Below, piece after piece: positions 1 to 9,997 of a DNA stretch of 64,000 nt. The translations under genes and the position numbers were made by a program. The notes beneath the pieces are model-generated. The model searched no databases. It was not told where the DNA came from and saw only the letters and a list, made by a program, of their open reading frames with translations. Numbering within the stretch: the first letter of the stretch is position 1; the number at the start of each line of letters is the position of its first letter. Source of the stretch: Stenopsyche tienmushanensis (taxonomy: Eukaryota > Arthropoda > Insecta > Trichoptera > Stenopsychidae); contig WACJ01000424.1 of assembly GCA_008973525.1 (NCBI GenBank), positions 1-64,000 of the forward strand, read 5' to 3'.

Positions 1-560
1 AGAATGGGTCCATGTGTAATGTTTTCCTACGCTCAATCGCACATCGCAATGTTTTCCAGTTTGACGTTGTACTTGCAATCTGCTCATTACGATATCGTTG
101 AATATCGTTCTGTCTTGAATATCCATAATTCTAGTTATATTTTAATTTATGTTACAATTCGTCTCATGTATATTCTCACAATTTTATATCTGAACTGTCA
201 ACATTTTTAGGTTATGTTTGGTTTGAATTTGCTTCTAAGATGAAATTAAACGATCACTCCCTATGTAAAATAATAATATTTTTTCAGTGTTAAAAAATTA
301 AAAATATTGATAATCGAAATATTTATCATTCAAAATGAATACGCTTCTCATCAGGAATATTAACAATAAATCTCGATTATTTATATTACAACAATTAAAA
401 GAATTTAATTTATTTTTGTAAAAATATTATAAATTTAAAGCACTGCTGTATTTAATATAATTTAAAGAACCATCTGTGTTTAATATAAAAATATATCAAT
501 ATGAATTTATATAAATTAAATATTATTTTTATATTTTCCGTGTGACGAATCAATATGTAT
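1..560. other. AT-rich noncoding DNA upstream of the BTB zinc-finger gene
   Basis: The stretch is A/T-rich with frequent stops in every frame. The only open frame of note (4-210) has low-complexity hydrophobic content and no recognisable domain. Nothing else is supported here. Confidence 0.6.
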
Positions 561-602
561 AGTGGCAACACTGCGTCTGTTGACAGACGTCAACTATAGA
601 CG
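561..602 (+). promoter_or_regulatory. Putative core promoter / 5'UTR region with a hairpin-like palindrome
   Basis: About 130-170 bases before the likely ATG at 731 lies a GC-richer patch holding TGGCAACACTG and a perfect inverted repeat, CGTCTGT-TG-ACAGACG, at 574-589, followed by ACGTCAAC. It is the first break in the AT-rich upstream DNA and sits where a promoter or transcription start would be expected. That it acts as a promoter is inference; no canonical TATA box at a fixed spacing was seen. Confidence 0.3.
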
Positions 603-730
603 CTCTGCATTAACTTTCGATGTTTACTGTATTTAACATCATCCAGAGTTCGTTTTATTATTTATTTCAAGACAATACGTTGTTCATGGCTTAAGACTTC
701 CTCAATTGTATCCGAACAGACGAAACCGTA

Positions 731-2158
731 ATGACAGTGAAAGATTTAATATTAGACAATCTTCAGGATCAACGAAGATCAGGTTTGTTTTGTGATATTC
801 GACTGTATGTGGGTAAACGATATATATGGGCTCATTCTGCAGTATTGTGCCGCTGAGTACTTTGCTCGCCGAATACTACAGTTCTCCAAAACACAACAAA
901 ATCGGATTACCCAAAGAAGAATACGATTCAATCATCAGTCAAGATTAAATTGAGCGGAAAAGCGACATCGAATTGTTTTGAAGGCTTAGAGAAGTTAATA
1001 GATTTTATATACGATAGAAAAACTTCTATAAAAGAAGAGCATGCCCCACATATTACCTCATACTGTCAAATACTGAATCTATCAACAAATTTATTAAGAA
1101 TCATCAATAATACAATAGATGGTATGAAATCGAAAAATTTTTAGGAGAAAGTGACCTACAATTAAATCAGAACCGCCTGATTCTTCTGAAGATAATTATA
1201 AGTTTATTCGGAATTATGTGAAATTAATTTTGAAGCAAAATGAAGAGACTTGTATTGGAATGGATTTTGAAGATAGTGATAAAGAAGAGAAATCGACAGT
1301 TCACTTACGAAATCTCAAATCAAGTATGAAAGGTTATTTAAAACTGCCTACTGTAAAACTCAAAACTGTATAGGCTTAATTTCAAATGTTATAAATCTGG
1401 TTGATCTTCTGACTCATCTCCGCCAGACTGGACATGGTGGCAATGTGTGTTCTTTGTGTTGGACTGAATTAGATAATGCAAGCGACTTAAAGGAACATTT
1501 TAGTTTGCACGAGCATCCCAAACCATTTTTTTGCACATACTGTGATCTAAGATTTCAGACTAGATCCTTATTAGGACAACACCTTCCTAGACATTTGTTT
1601 GAAAAGCCGTTTGTTTGTCCCCATTGTCAAAAAGCATTCAAGAGAAAACACGGTTTGAATTGTCATATGGTCACCCATTCAAATGAAAAGAAACATTTGT
1701 GTGATGAATGCGGGTTCAGTACTACACATGCGAGAATCCTTAGAGCTCATAAACTCGGTCACAGTGGCGATCTATTCAAATGCTCTTTTCCAGGATGCGC
1801 GCACACATCCACTAGGAAAGAAAATATGAAGCAACATTTAGCTACCCACAGTAACGAGAAACCTTTCGTTTGCGAATTGTGCGGTCATAAATTTACACAA
1901 AGCAAAAGCCTGAAGAGGCACTCGCTCATCCATAGCAAAGGAGATGTAGATAATATGTGTCCTCATTGTCCGTTTAAAGCTCGAAGAATTGATAATCTCA
2001 AAGCGCATATACTAAGACAACACACAGAAAAGTATCCTAGAATCGAAGTCAGGCGATACTCCGAATCTATAATGGTCGAACCTGATGTGAGAAATATAAT
2101 CGAACCTTCAAACGGTATTGAAAATCCGGACAGAAAACGAAGAAGGAGACGCTACTAA
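731..2158 (+). CDS. BTB/POZ - C2H2 zinc-finger transcription factor, reading frame interrupted by indels
   Basis: The first 41 codons from ATG 731 read as the start of a BTB domain, with GLFCDIRLYVG and WAHSAVLC, then hit TGA at 854. The match continues in another frame from about 856 (LLAEYY, then KIGLPKEEYD) to TAA at 946. It returns to the first frame at about 944-1141 (FEGLEKLIDFIYDRKTSIKE, the usual BTB helices). A linker in the third frame runs about 1155-1372, with SEPPDSSED and a short acidic run. From about 1350 (CIGLISNV onward) the original frame is restored and stays open to the TAA at 2156. That last part holds seven C2H2 fingers; counted from codon 1445 their Cys/His residues are C2/C5/H18/H22, C30/C33/H46/H50, C58/C61/H74/H78, C86/C89/H102/H106, C113/C118/H131/H135, C143/C146/H159/H163 and C172/C175/H188/H193. 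It ends in a basic tail RKRRRRR that could be a nuclear signal. Such proteins bind DNA through the fingers and dimerise or recruit corepressors through BTB. Either this is a real gene with assembly indels or a young pseudogene. The target DNA and orthologue are unknown. Confidence 0.78.
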
Positions 2159-2494
2159 TAATTTATGAATTTTGTGATATTTACGCTTTTGCACTGATAG
2201 TTTGTAATTTTATAAAGAAAACTTAAAAAATGGATCCTATTTAATTAAGAGTATTATCAATTTCAGCTTTATTGAATGTAATTAAATGTTATAATTTTAT
2301 CAGTTCTACTTCACTATTTTATTCAAAGATTTATTTATGTGATATTTTTACCACTCATTTTAAATTTATAACTACAATTACATGCTAGTAAAAATTGAAC
2401 TACAACTATTTTTTTATAATAAATCATGAAATATGAGCAAATATTTTTTATTCTCAGACTAAAAATTAATTGAAATTCTGGTTTGTAAAGACTG

Positions 2495-2806
2495 AGTAGT
2501 TTTCTTAGGAGATGGTGGAAAAGTACTCTAGACGACCTTTTTGGCTCTACTAGAAAGGGTTTTCTGGAGTACAAGGAGTCCAGGCCCCACTTTCCTCGCT
2601 AGGGCGTTGCCGGGGTAGGGTGAAGACAGGGGTGACGCTTAAGTGCATCTCGGATTCGCTCCTACACCAACTGAGGGTGTCTACCCGTCACCGTACAACT
2701 TAACCGAGCGAATTCAGGACTAAGTGGTTTCCCATTTCAGGTTAGCCCTCTCAGTTCGATGATTTCAAAACGATATAGAAGTTAATGAAAGACAATGCTG
2801 TTAACG
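2495..2806 (+). repeat. Dispersed repeat family F, copy 1
   Basis: This segment is clearly similar by eye to 25629-25930 in the same orientation. Shared blocks include AAGGGTTTTCTGGAGTACAA, the AACC-AGCGAATT stretch and TTCAAAACGATAT. It is more GC-rich than its flanks (2575-2760). No long ORF or protein homology is visible, so it may be a LINE or other element's untranslated end. The class is not assigned. Confidence 0.6.
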
Positions 2807-2897
2807 TATATAATTTCACGTAAATTGTTTATTCGGCACAAAATCCACAGTCTTGAAACGTGGTTTAAAAATATTTTTTTGCATAAAGTAATGTTAA

Positions 2898-3133
2898 CTC
2901 CCAGAGATCCGCGCGAACATATGTGTGCATCTCGCAAGTTTATACAATAAAAAGGGCAAAACTGCCGCAAAGGCGTAAGGATTTTTTTTAATTCATACTC
3001 TTCACACACAGATAATATCACTAGCAACATCTATGTTAAATTTGAAGAAACAAATCGTCACTCAAGTGCCTTTTTCATTGTATAAACTTACACTCGCGAG
3101 ATGCACACATATGTTCGCGCGGACCTCTGGGAG
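2898..3133. mobile_element. TTAA-flanked foldback MITE (family C)
   Basis: A 236-base element is bounded by TTAA at 2894-2897 and 3134-3137. Its ends are long terminal inverted repeats of about 50 bases, containing CGCGCGAACATATGTGTGCA on the left and its complement on the right, and the similarity extends inward to the TACAAT-AAAAAGG / CCTTTTT-CATTGTA blocks. There is no transposase. TTAA flanks and TIRs fit a piggyBac-type non-autonomous element. Only a few mismatches separate the arms (e.g. AGAGATCC against GGACCTCT), so it is fairly young. Confidence 0.8.
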
Positions 3134-3137
3134 TTAA

Positions 3138-6100
3138 TATACAACACGTGTTATCAAAGGGATCGCTGAGACACAACCGATGATCAAAAAGTAGTTTGAT
3201 TTTTTTATTTATAGAAAAAATCAGCATTAGAATATAGTTTAGGCACTGGTATTAAACTACCTGTTCCGCTCAAGATATACTCAAATCTGTATTCTTAATG
3301 CCGTTCATTAAAATAGATGGATAATTCTTCCTGGATGCTAATTTTGAGAGGTTTATATCAAAAAGTATCAATTTTTACATATTGAATTATTCATAATACT
3401 GTATTTCATAACGAAATAACTGTCTTAGATTCAATCAAGAGAGAATATCTCATTGACACAGGTGTGCATTTACAACATGTTTTTTTATTAAAGAATTAAC
3501 AAATATTTGAATATTCTCAATGAAAATTAAATAAAGATTTGTCCTTACTTTGCATAATACGTACATACATTTAATGTCTTCAGTTTTAATTGAACTATAT
3601 TTTAACGTAATCATTTATGAAAGATATAATATTTTATAGTTATTTAATGAATAACTATAATCCACTGTAACGTAAATCCTTATAAACCACACGAGAAGCA
3701 TATATTTATAGTTTGTTTAATATTAATATTTTGATTTTCAAAATAGTCAGGTGCAGGATACCCTGACAGGTATTTTTAATAAAAGTAAGTAATTGTTATC
3801 CTTGATATAATTTAAATGAAATCCTCCACCATCTTCATCAATTTATAAGCCTATGATTTTGTTTAGCATTTCGGTTTATTGATTTTTAAACCACATATAT
3901 AACATGAGATAGTTTCCGGTGCATACAATTGGAATTTACTCTATAGTTCAATTTTAATATATAATTGGGTCAAATTGCATCATTAAAATTTATTACGTGT
4001 TTATCGTAGAGCAATAAATTGAGTTTCATAATCGTTTAAATTCAATCAAGACAGTTCGTAGTTCATTAGCATCACATTATTATGAAATTGACCTAAAATA
4101 TTTAAATTTTCAATGAGAAATTAAAAAAATGATTATATAACTGAATAAAAAATAAATTGTAATTTTTAAATTATTTTATCAAGGGTAAAACATGAAAAAT
4201 TGAAATTTGATGATTTGAATAAAAATTAATATATCTTACGAAAAGTTTGCTAATTTATATTTAAGTAATCAGAAATAGATATTATTTTATTAATTTAGTT
4301 CCAGATGGATATTTTTCATGCATTTATATTAAAAACATGTGGTGTAAAGACAACTAAAATAAATGCATTAAGGCGCAAGAGAATCTGGCTGAAAATTTAG
4401 CAACTCATAGCCTATTAATATATTAAAAAAATTGTAAACCCATGACTACTGTCACATAAATTTAAAGTTTAACAATGACGCCTCGAGCGCATGTATAATA
4501 ATAAAGCTTTGATTAGTTACGCGATTAGATTTGCTAGTTCGAGTCATTGGACGTCGAAGTTTTGAAAGATCAACGTCATAGTGTAAGAACATTCTTGAAT
4601 TTCTATTTCATTGTTATGAATATATTTTATCAAATATTAACTTTGTTGCTCATGACTGTAACATTTTAATACTATATGCATATAAAAATCATATTGAATT
4701 ATTGGTGTAAACAATAGCAATAATATTGTTCGTCAGTTGTTTATAGCGCGTTTGAATGTGAAGAAATATCAATTATTAAAATTTAATGATACATGAACAT
4801 AACTCAAATACACTGTATTCAATAAAAAAACAAATTGTAAGTTTTCATTAGAATAAATAACAAATAAAATGATTTTGGTATTGTGTTCCAGACAACTTTT
4901 GCATATTATTGATACCATTAATGTTTTAAATGTGCAACGGTTTTATATTAGCTGTAATATAGTGAACGTAGGTAATAGATTTTTATACATAAAAATCCAA
5001 TGTTATTATGATAATTGCGCCTTATGGAATATTTCTTCAATTGTTTTTCAGCTATTTTGCTGCATATGCTGTTGTTACTTCCATAATTTTGAATAATGTT
5101 TCAAAATATTGACGTGGGGCTTTATTTATACCATCCCTCATAAACTACTGCCGTTCTTATTAGCGTTTTATAAATTTTAATCGTTGTTCTCACCAATAGT
5201 GATTTATCCCTCAATCAAAGACTACAAATCTTATTTAGAACTCCATATATACAAATTATACGTCGTTTCGATGTGTATAATAAAACGTTAATTTTTTGAC
5301 AAAAATATATAATGCTGGATTACTATTTTAGTAATTATATATTGCTTTATATTTATAGTATAAAATTGCATTGTTTTCCCCCGAGAAGTTGCTCCATGAT
5401 GGGAGATAGCCACCAGATCCAAAGAGATGTTATTTCTCCTCTATAGTGTTGATAATAACGTGTGATGTTATATTTAACGAGTGATTGAGCATATGTATAT
5501 TTATTTTATAGTATATTTTAAGGATATAGAGGTTTTTATAGGCCTTTCCCCATTTGTGCTAAATAATATGATACACACTCGAATCAATTTTTTATAAATA
5601 AATGCTTTGTTTTTAAATCAGATATCATACCACAATCAAAGATTAATTTTATCACGTAAATGTGTATAGTCTAGATATGCTTAATTGTATCGTTGGCATT
5701 ATTTTAATAAAGGTCGATTAGTGGTAATAAGTCATCATTATAATAGTTTTTGATTTATATAAAAGTCTAAGTATTTTCTAAAGTTTCATTTAATAGATAT
5801 TTTTCCCTAGTATTATTTGATAAGAGCTGGTCATAAATGGGCTATTGGATTGTTTGACATATTGTATTATACGAGGCATGTTCTCAAAGCTAGTTTCCCA
5901 TTAGTCACACAGCTAGTAAAACTTATATTGTGGGAAGCAATGTGAGTATTGACGTAATGCAGCGATGGTGAATGTTGAGTTTTACTGTAAATCACGGCAG
6001 ATATTGCGTCAGGTCATTCTAAACAAGCGGTGCAGGATGCTTAGTGCTGGTACTGTCTTCCTGCAGGCTTAAGCTAGGCCACACATGCCGTGATGGATAG

Positions 6101-6394
6101 TAAATCTCTTGCAGGAGTTCAGCTGGGAGGTGTTCAATCGTCTATCTTACAGCTGAGATGTCATTCGCATTGTGTTTGATTTCAGCAAACAGTCCTAGGG
6201 AAATTTGCTTTGTGGATGAGTCTCGTATATGTATTTATTTAGTAGATGTTTATTTTTTAATATCTATAACATGCTAACCTTTATTACATTATTCGTTTTT
6301 AGAATTTTTATACTATCTGTTTGAAATAATTTATTATTTTTATTATTGTTCTAGTAAAATACTTTGTACAGAAGTCGACAGGCGATAATTTATT
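3138..6394. other. AT-rich intergenic DNA between the two genes
   Basis: Mostly A/T-rich with no supported exon. The open frame at 4869-5096 is Cys/Ile/Phe-rich low-complexity translation without a domain. A locally more complex, GC-richer patch at about 5870-6190, just upstream of the sorting nexin, could hold untranslated exons or its promoter. That is inference only. Confidence 0.55.
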
Positions 6395-7560
6395 ATGTTG
6401 AAAATTGAAGTAATATCTTCTAAAACAATAGCTAGCCCCGATGCCGAAAAAAAACACGTTTTATACAGAATATGTATAATTCATGATGTCGTTGAAGCGG
6501 ACACAAATCCGTCATATTTGGAAAGAAGATATACACATTTCTTCGATTTGTTTAATGATCTCAAAAAGTATTCTCCCTCCCTTATGTCTACAGTAAATTT
6601 TCCTAAAAAAGTTAGTAAATAATACGATTATTTCACAATTATTGCATACCATTAAATGATGAAACTAAACAAAAACGATTGCTTTTCAGGTTATGATAGG
6701 AAACTTCGATCCAGAGCTTATTTCAAATAGATCTACAGGATTTGGTTCGTTTTTAGAATACGTTGCCAAAGAAACAAGACTGAGAGAAGCGCCGTGTACT
6801 GTTGGATTTTTTCAAAATTTAGAGCTTCAAGAGGCAAAGAAACTAATGTCTGAAAATAAATTTGACCAAGCTTTATCCTTACTAGAAAACATATTTACAT
6901 TGTTAAATAAGGTTAATTTTATTTTATTACACGCTAACAGAATTATTACGATCAACGTGTCTAATTTATGTAATTATTATGAACACGTTCTGATACAAGC
7001 ATAATGCAGTCGTTAATGCCCGTAAAATAAGTCGCGATAGAAATGTAAAATATTTTATGACCTAATAATCAATATTATTTTATTTCGTGCGTATAATATT
7101 TAATAATTATTTCAGATTTATACGGATCGTTCGCGAGTGGTTTTAATCGCTCTTTGCCGCCTTGTAGCATGCGGATCGGGTAGTATCGTTGATCCGTTAC
7201 CAGAAACGGCAGCATTGGCGGGTCCGTCTGAACGTTGGGCAAACCTTGCGTTGCGTAGATTCGATGCAGTTAGTGATACTGATCTATTAAGTCTCTATGT
7301 GCCTTTAATAAAAGCTTGTATTTGTATTTGGTAAGTGTAATTCACTTTTAATAATCCTTGCATTTTTTGCATGTAAACACATTTTTTTAATGATCGAATT
7401 ATAATTGAATTCTTCTATTTTTAGGAAAACTCTCGGAAAAGATTGTAAACCGCTGGAATTAAATCTGGAAGATATGAAGAAAAGAGGCATCAGAGTTGTT
7501 AATTGTTCAAATTTGATGAGTACTATAGATAAATTAGAAACTCTAACGGATATCTATTGA
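6395..7560 (+). CDS. PX-domain sorting nexin, SNX20/21-like (four exons)
   Basis: Exons are 6395-6610, 6690-6911, 7116-7330 and 7425-7560, giving about 262 residues. Introns are 79, 204 and 94 bases. Donors are GTTAGT, GTTAAT and GTAAGT; acceptors end CAG, CAG and TAG. Phases agree: two introns lie between codons, and the third splits the Trp codon TG|G. The ATG at 6395 follows an in-frame TAA at 6384. Residues about 1-115 form a PX domain, with LERRYTHFFDLF (the phosphoinositide-contacting RRY motif), NFPKK, then ELISNRSTGFGSFLEYV. The remainder is a helical C-terminal region starting LQEAKKLMSENKFDQALSLL, which fits the PX-associated B (TPR-like) domain of SNX20/21. PX proteins bind phosphoinositides on endosomes and act in cargo sorting. 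Human SNX20 and SNX21 are longer at the N terminus; here the protein begins almost directly with the PX fold. No frame damage is seen, in contrast to the zinc-finger gene upstream. Subfamily assignment is moderately sure; the PX call is secure. Confidence 0.9.
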
Positions 7561-8780
7561 GTTATAAATGCTGTTTTAATATTTAATAGTCAATTTTCTT
7601 TTTATCGTCAATTAGACTATATACATATATATGTTTTTTTAGTTGATTGAATTATAAATACAATTGCATTGTATTTAGAATATTGCCAATTCAAGATTTA
7701 CAGACTTTAGAGTTTTAAGAATATCACAAATATTTTTATATTCAGGTTGAGAATATACCATTTAAATATACTCATTGAAAATACCTGATACATTTTACTT
7801 CATTGAGTGTTACAATTGTTGAAATCAATTCAAAGTTGAATATGCACTCAAATATATGGAGAATGTAAAGGGATAGTCATGTATTATTATATATTTTTAT
7901 CTAAATTTTTGCAATCGATGCAGTGCACTTATAATATCCATTTTTAATTTGTTTATTATTTTTTAAGCTAACAATATTTGATATGGATGATTCATAGCGA
8001 GGCAATATATTAATGTTATTCATTTTTTATCCATATGATTGGTGAATGGTTTCTACTACGTAATGGGGTGAATGTTAGGGGACATCTTTCTATAATGACT
8101 TCCAAAATGTAACCATTTAACATATGTTTCGAGAACTGCTTTGAAATCTGCATCTTCCCTCGTCTGTCTGCGAGACCAATTTTTTATACTGTAGCTGTTA
8201 TTTAGTTTATTTTTTAAGCAATCAACCAAGTTAATCAGCTCACAATTCGCATTCTTAATTCCGTATCTATTCCCTTAAAACTAGCACCAAAAGAAGATTA
8301 GAAATTTGTCGGTTGTGAATTTTCCTCTTCATTACAATTTCAATATGTTTTTTGCTATAAATTAAAAATATACTTGCATATAATTATTTTAAATAGTTTT
8401 TATATAGTTTTGAATTAACTTTAGTGTTAGAGAAATAAACGTCTTAATATTTTTTTGATTAGGTCCATATTTATAATTATCTGGTCAAACATGTAAAGAT
8501 GTACATCGCATTTATGTCATGTTTTTATTCAATCTAAATTGGTTTACATGTTCGGGAAGATGATAAAGAAAAACTCTTTGAGTAACCGATTTTTTATGTT
8601 GAAAATTGTTATTTAACTACAAATTGACTGATATATAACTTTCTATTGTACTATTTTTGTAGTTTTTTATAATAGGTAAATTTATTTCTTTTGTACTTTT
8701 TATTTATTTATATGAATTACAATATTTATTTGGAAAGTTAATCATGCTTTTAAAATAATTTTAATTTACATGCACGTACA
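7561..8780. other. AT-rich DNA downstream of the sorting nexin
   Basis: This includes the presumed 3'UTR. Candidate poly(A) motifs are scattered (an AATAAA lies near 8430), but none is clearly placed, so the transcript end cannot be fixed. No ORF or repeat was recognised. Confidence 0.5.
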
Positions 8781-8782
8781 TA

Positions 8783-9995
8783 CGGGATGTGTCCCAAAAG
8801 TCTTGAAATATATTTTTTGATATTACTGGTACAAATTGTTAATATTCTTCAAAGTACTTTCCACGAGCATCCACACATTTTTTTCCACAGATTCCGATGG
8901 CCGGTACGCCCTCTTAAAGGCTTCGATGGGAATATTCTTCAGAGCTGTTATCTAGCTACTCGGATATCGTCAATGCTGTCAAAACGGCAACCTTTGAGTG
9001 CGATATTGATCCTCAAGAAATCGGCTGGAACTAGATTGGGACTGTAGGGTGGCTGTGGTAGCGTTGCCACATTGTATTTCGCCAGAAACTCACGGAAGCA
9101 CACATCAACATCAACATTGTTTTAATTTTGGATTTGCTCATCCTGTCCTTTGTGACATAGTCTCGAAACTTCCATAAGACGCCCTGGGTTTGATCCCATT
9201 GTAATGTCAGATTCTTACTGACTAAATTCCTCCCTTGTCCTTCTCTGTCTCCTTGGTATTGTTTATTATATTGTTTCAGGAGGGCAGGTAGTCTGGCCTT
9301 AAGTAGCTGGCCCTATTCTAATGTGGGAGAGCTACTCTGCGTCTCTCTCTTCCACCAGCTTACGACCGGGATAAGTCCATCTTCCCTTGCTGGACTGATC
9401 CCATCTCTGCTGCACGGCTTCCTTCAGTTTTTAGTCATGCTCGTTGTTGTTTTTGGGATCTTCGAAGTCTAAGGCCCTCTTCTTTGCTTAGAGGTCCAGC
9501 GGGGAGCACCGCTTCTTTAAATACTGTTCTGTATTGGATTCTTACCAGCTTTCTGTAGCTCTCATGTTTGACCGACTCATGCCATATCGGGGCTCTGTAT
9601 AGAGGGATTGAGTGTATAACCTCTTTTATGGTTATTCTTCTGCACGGCTTTGGCTCTACGATGTTGGGCGTGAGGCGTCTGAGCTCGCTGGCTACCTTCT
9701 GCGCCTTCTGCTGCTTCAATGTGTTTACTGGGTCAGCTTGTTGTCCTTGAGAATTCCGAGGTATCTCAGCATTTTGCTGTATTCAACCTCGTGATCGTTG
9801 ATAACAAACTGTGTGAACCTCGGTCTTCTTCTGCTGAAAAAATCCTGATGCTATCCCGATTCTACTGATGCTGACTGAACTTTGGTGCGCTGTAAGTTAA
9901 GTGTCTCTCGCGCTTCACCCAACCGGTTTTAATGCGCTTTGACCGGTAGGGGTGTGGCAAAAAAATATATTTCATGACTTTTGGGACACATCTTG
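8783..9995 (-). mobile_element. Mariner-family element, interrupted by a LINE fragment
   Basis: Left end GATGTGTCCCAAAAGTC and right end GACTTTTGGGACACATC are inverted repeats of about 30 bases, next to TA at 8781-8782 and 9996-9997, the mariner target. On the minus strand 8785-9130 translates as the transposase C-terminal region: FLAKYNVATLPQPPYSP, then ADFFL, then ALKGCRFDSIDDI, close to the PHPPYSPDLAPSDYxLFP motif that carries the last catalytic acid of mariner transposases. The reading frame contains stops and lacks the N-terminal part, because the interior is occupied by the R1-type sequence. It is a dead copy. Confidence 0.85.
9140..9890 (-). mobile_element. R1-clade non-LTR retrotransposon fragment (reverse transcriptase C-terminal part)
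   Basis: Minus-strand translation from about 9840 to 9435 gives FVINDHEVEYSKMLRYLGI, then SELRRLTPNI, PLYRAPIWHES and SYRKLVRIQYR. These match the order seen after the RT palm in R1/Waldo-type LINEs (YLGV, LMPNIGG, LYGAPVW). Farther downstream on that strand, QQRWDQSSKGRWTYP resembles the C-terminal WQxRWDxSxKGRWT motif. Frameshifts and stops are present. Only the 3' end of the element is here, as expected for 5'-truncated LINE insertion, and it lies inside the mariner. Confidence 0.8.
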
Positions 9996-9997
9996 TA

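Noticed and set aside
4..210. 68-codon open frame at the window start
   Set aside because: Low-complexity hydrophobic translation in AT-rich DNA with no domain, splice context or homologue.
9568..9794. Two plus-strand open frames of 60 codons
   Set aside because: They are antisense shadows of the minus-strand R1-type RT fragment.
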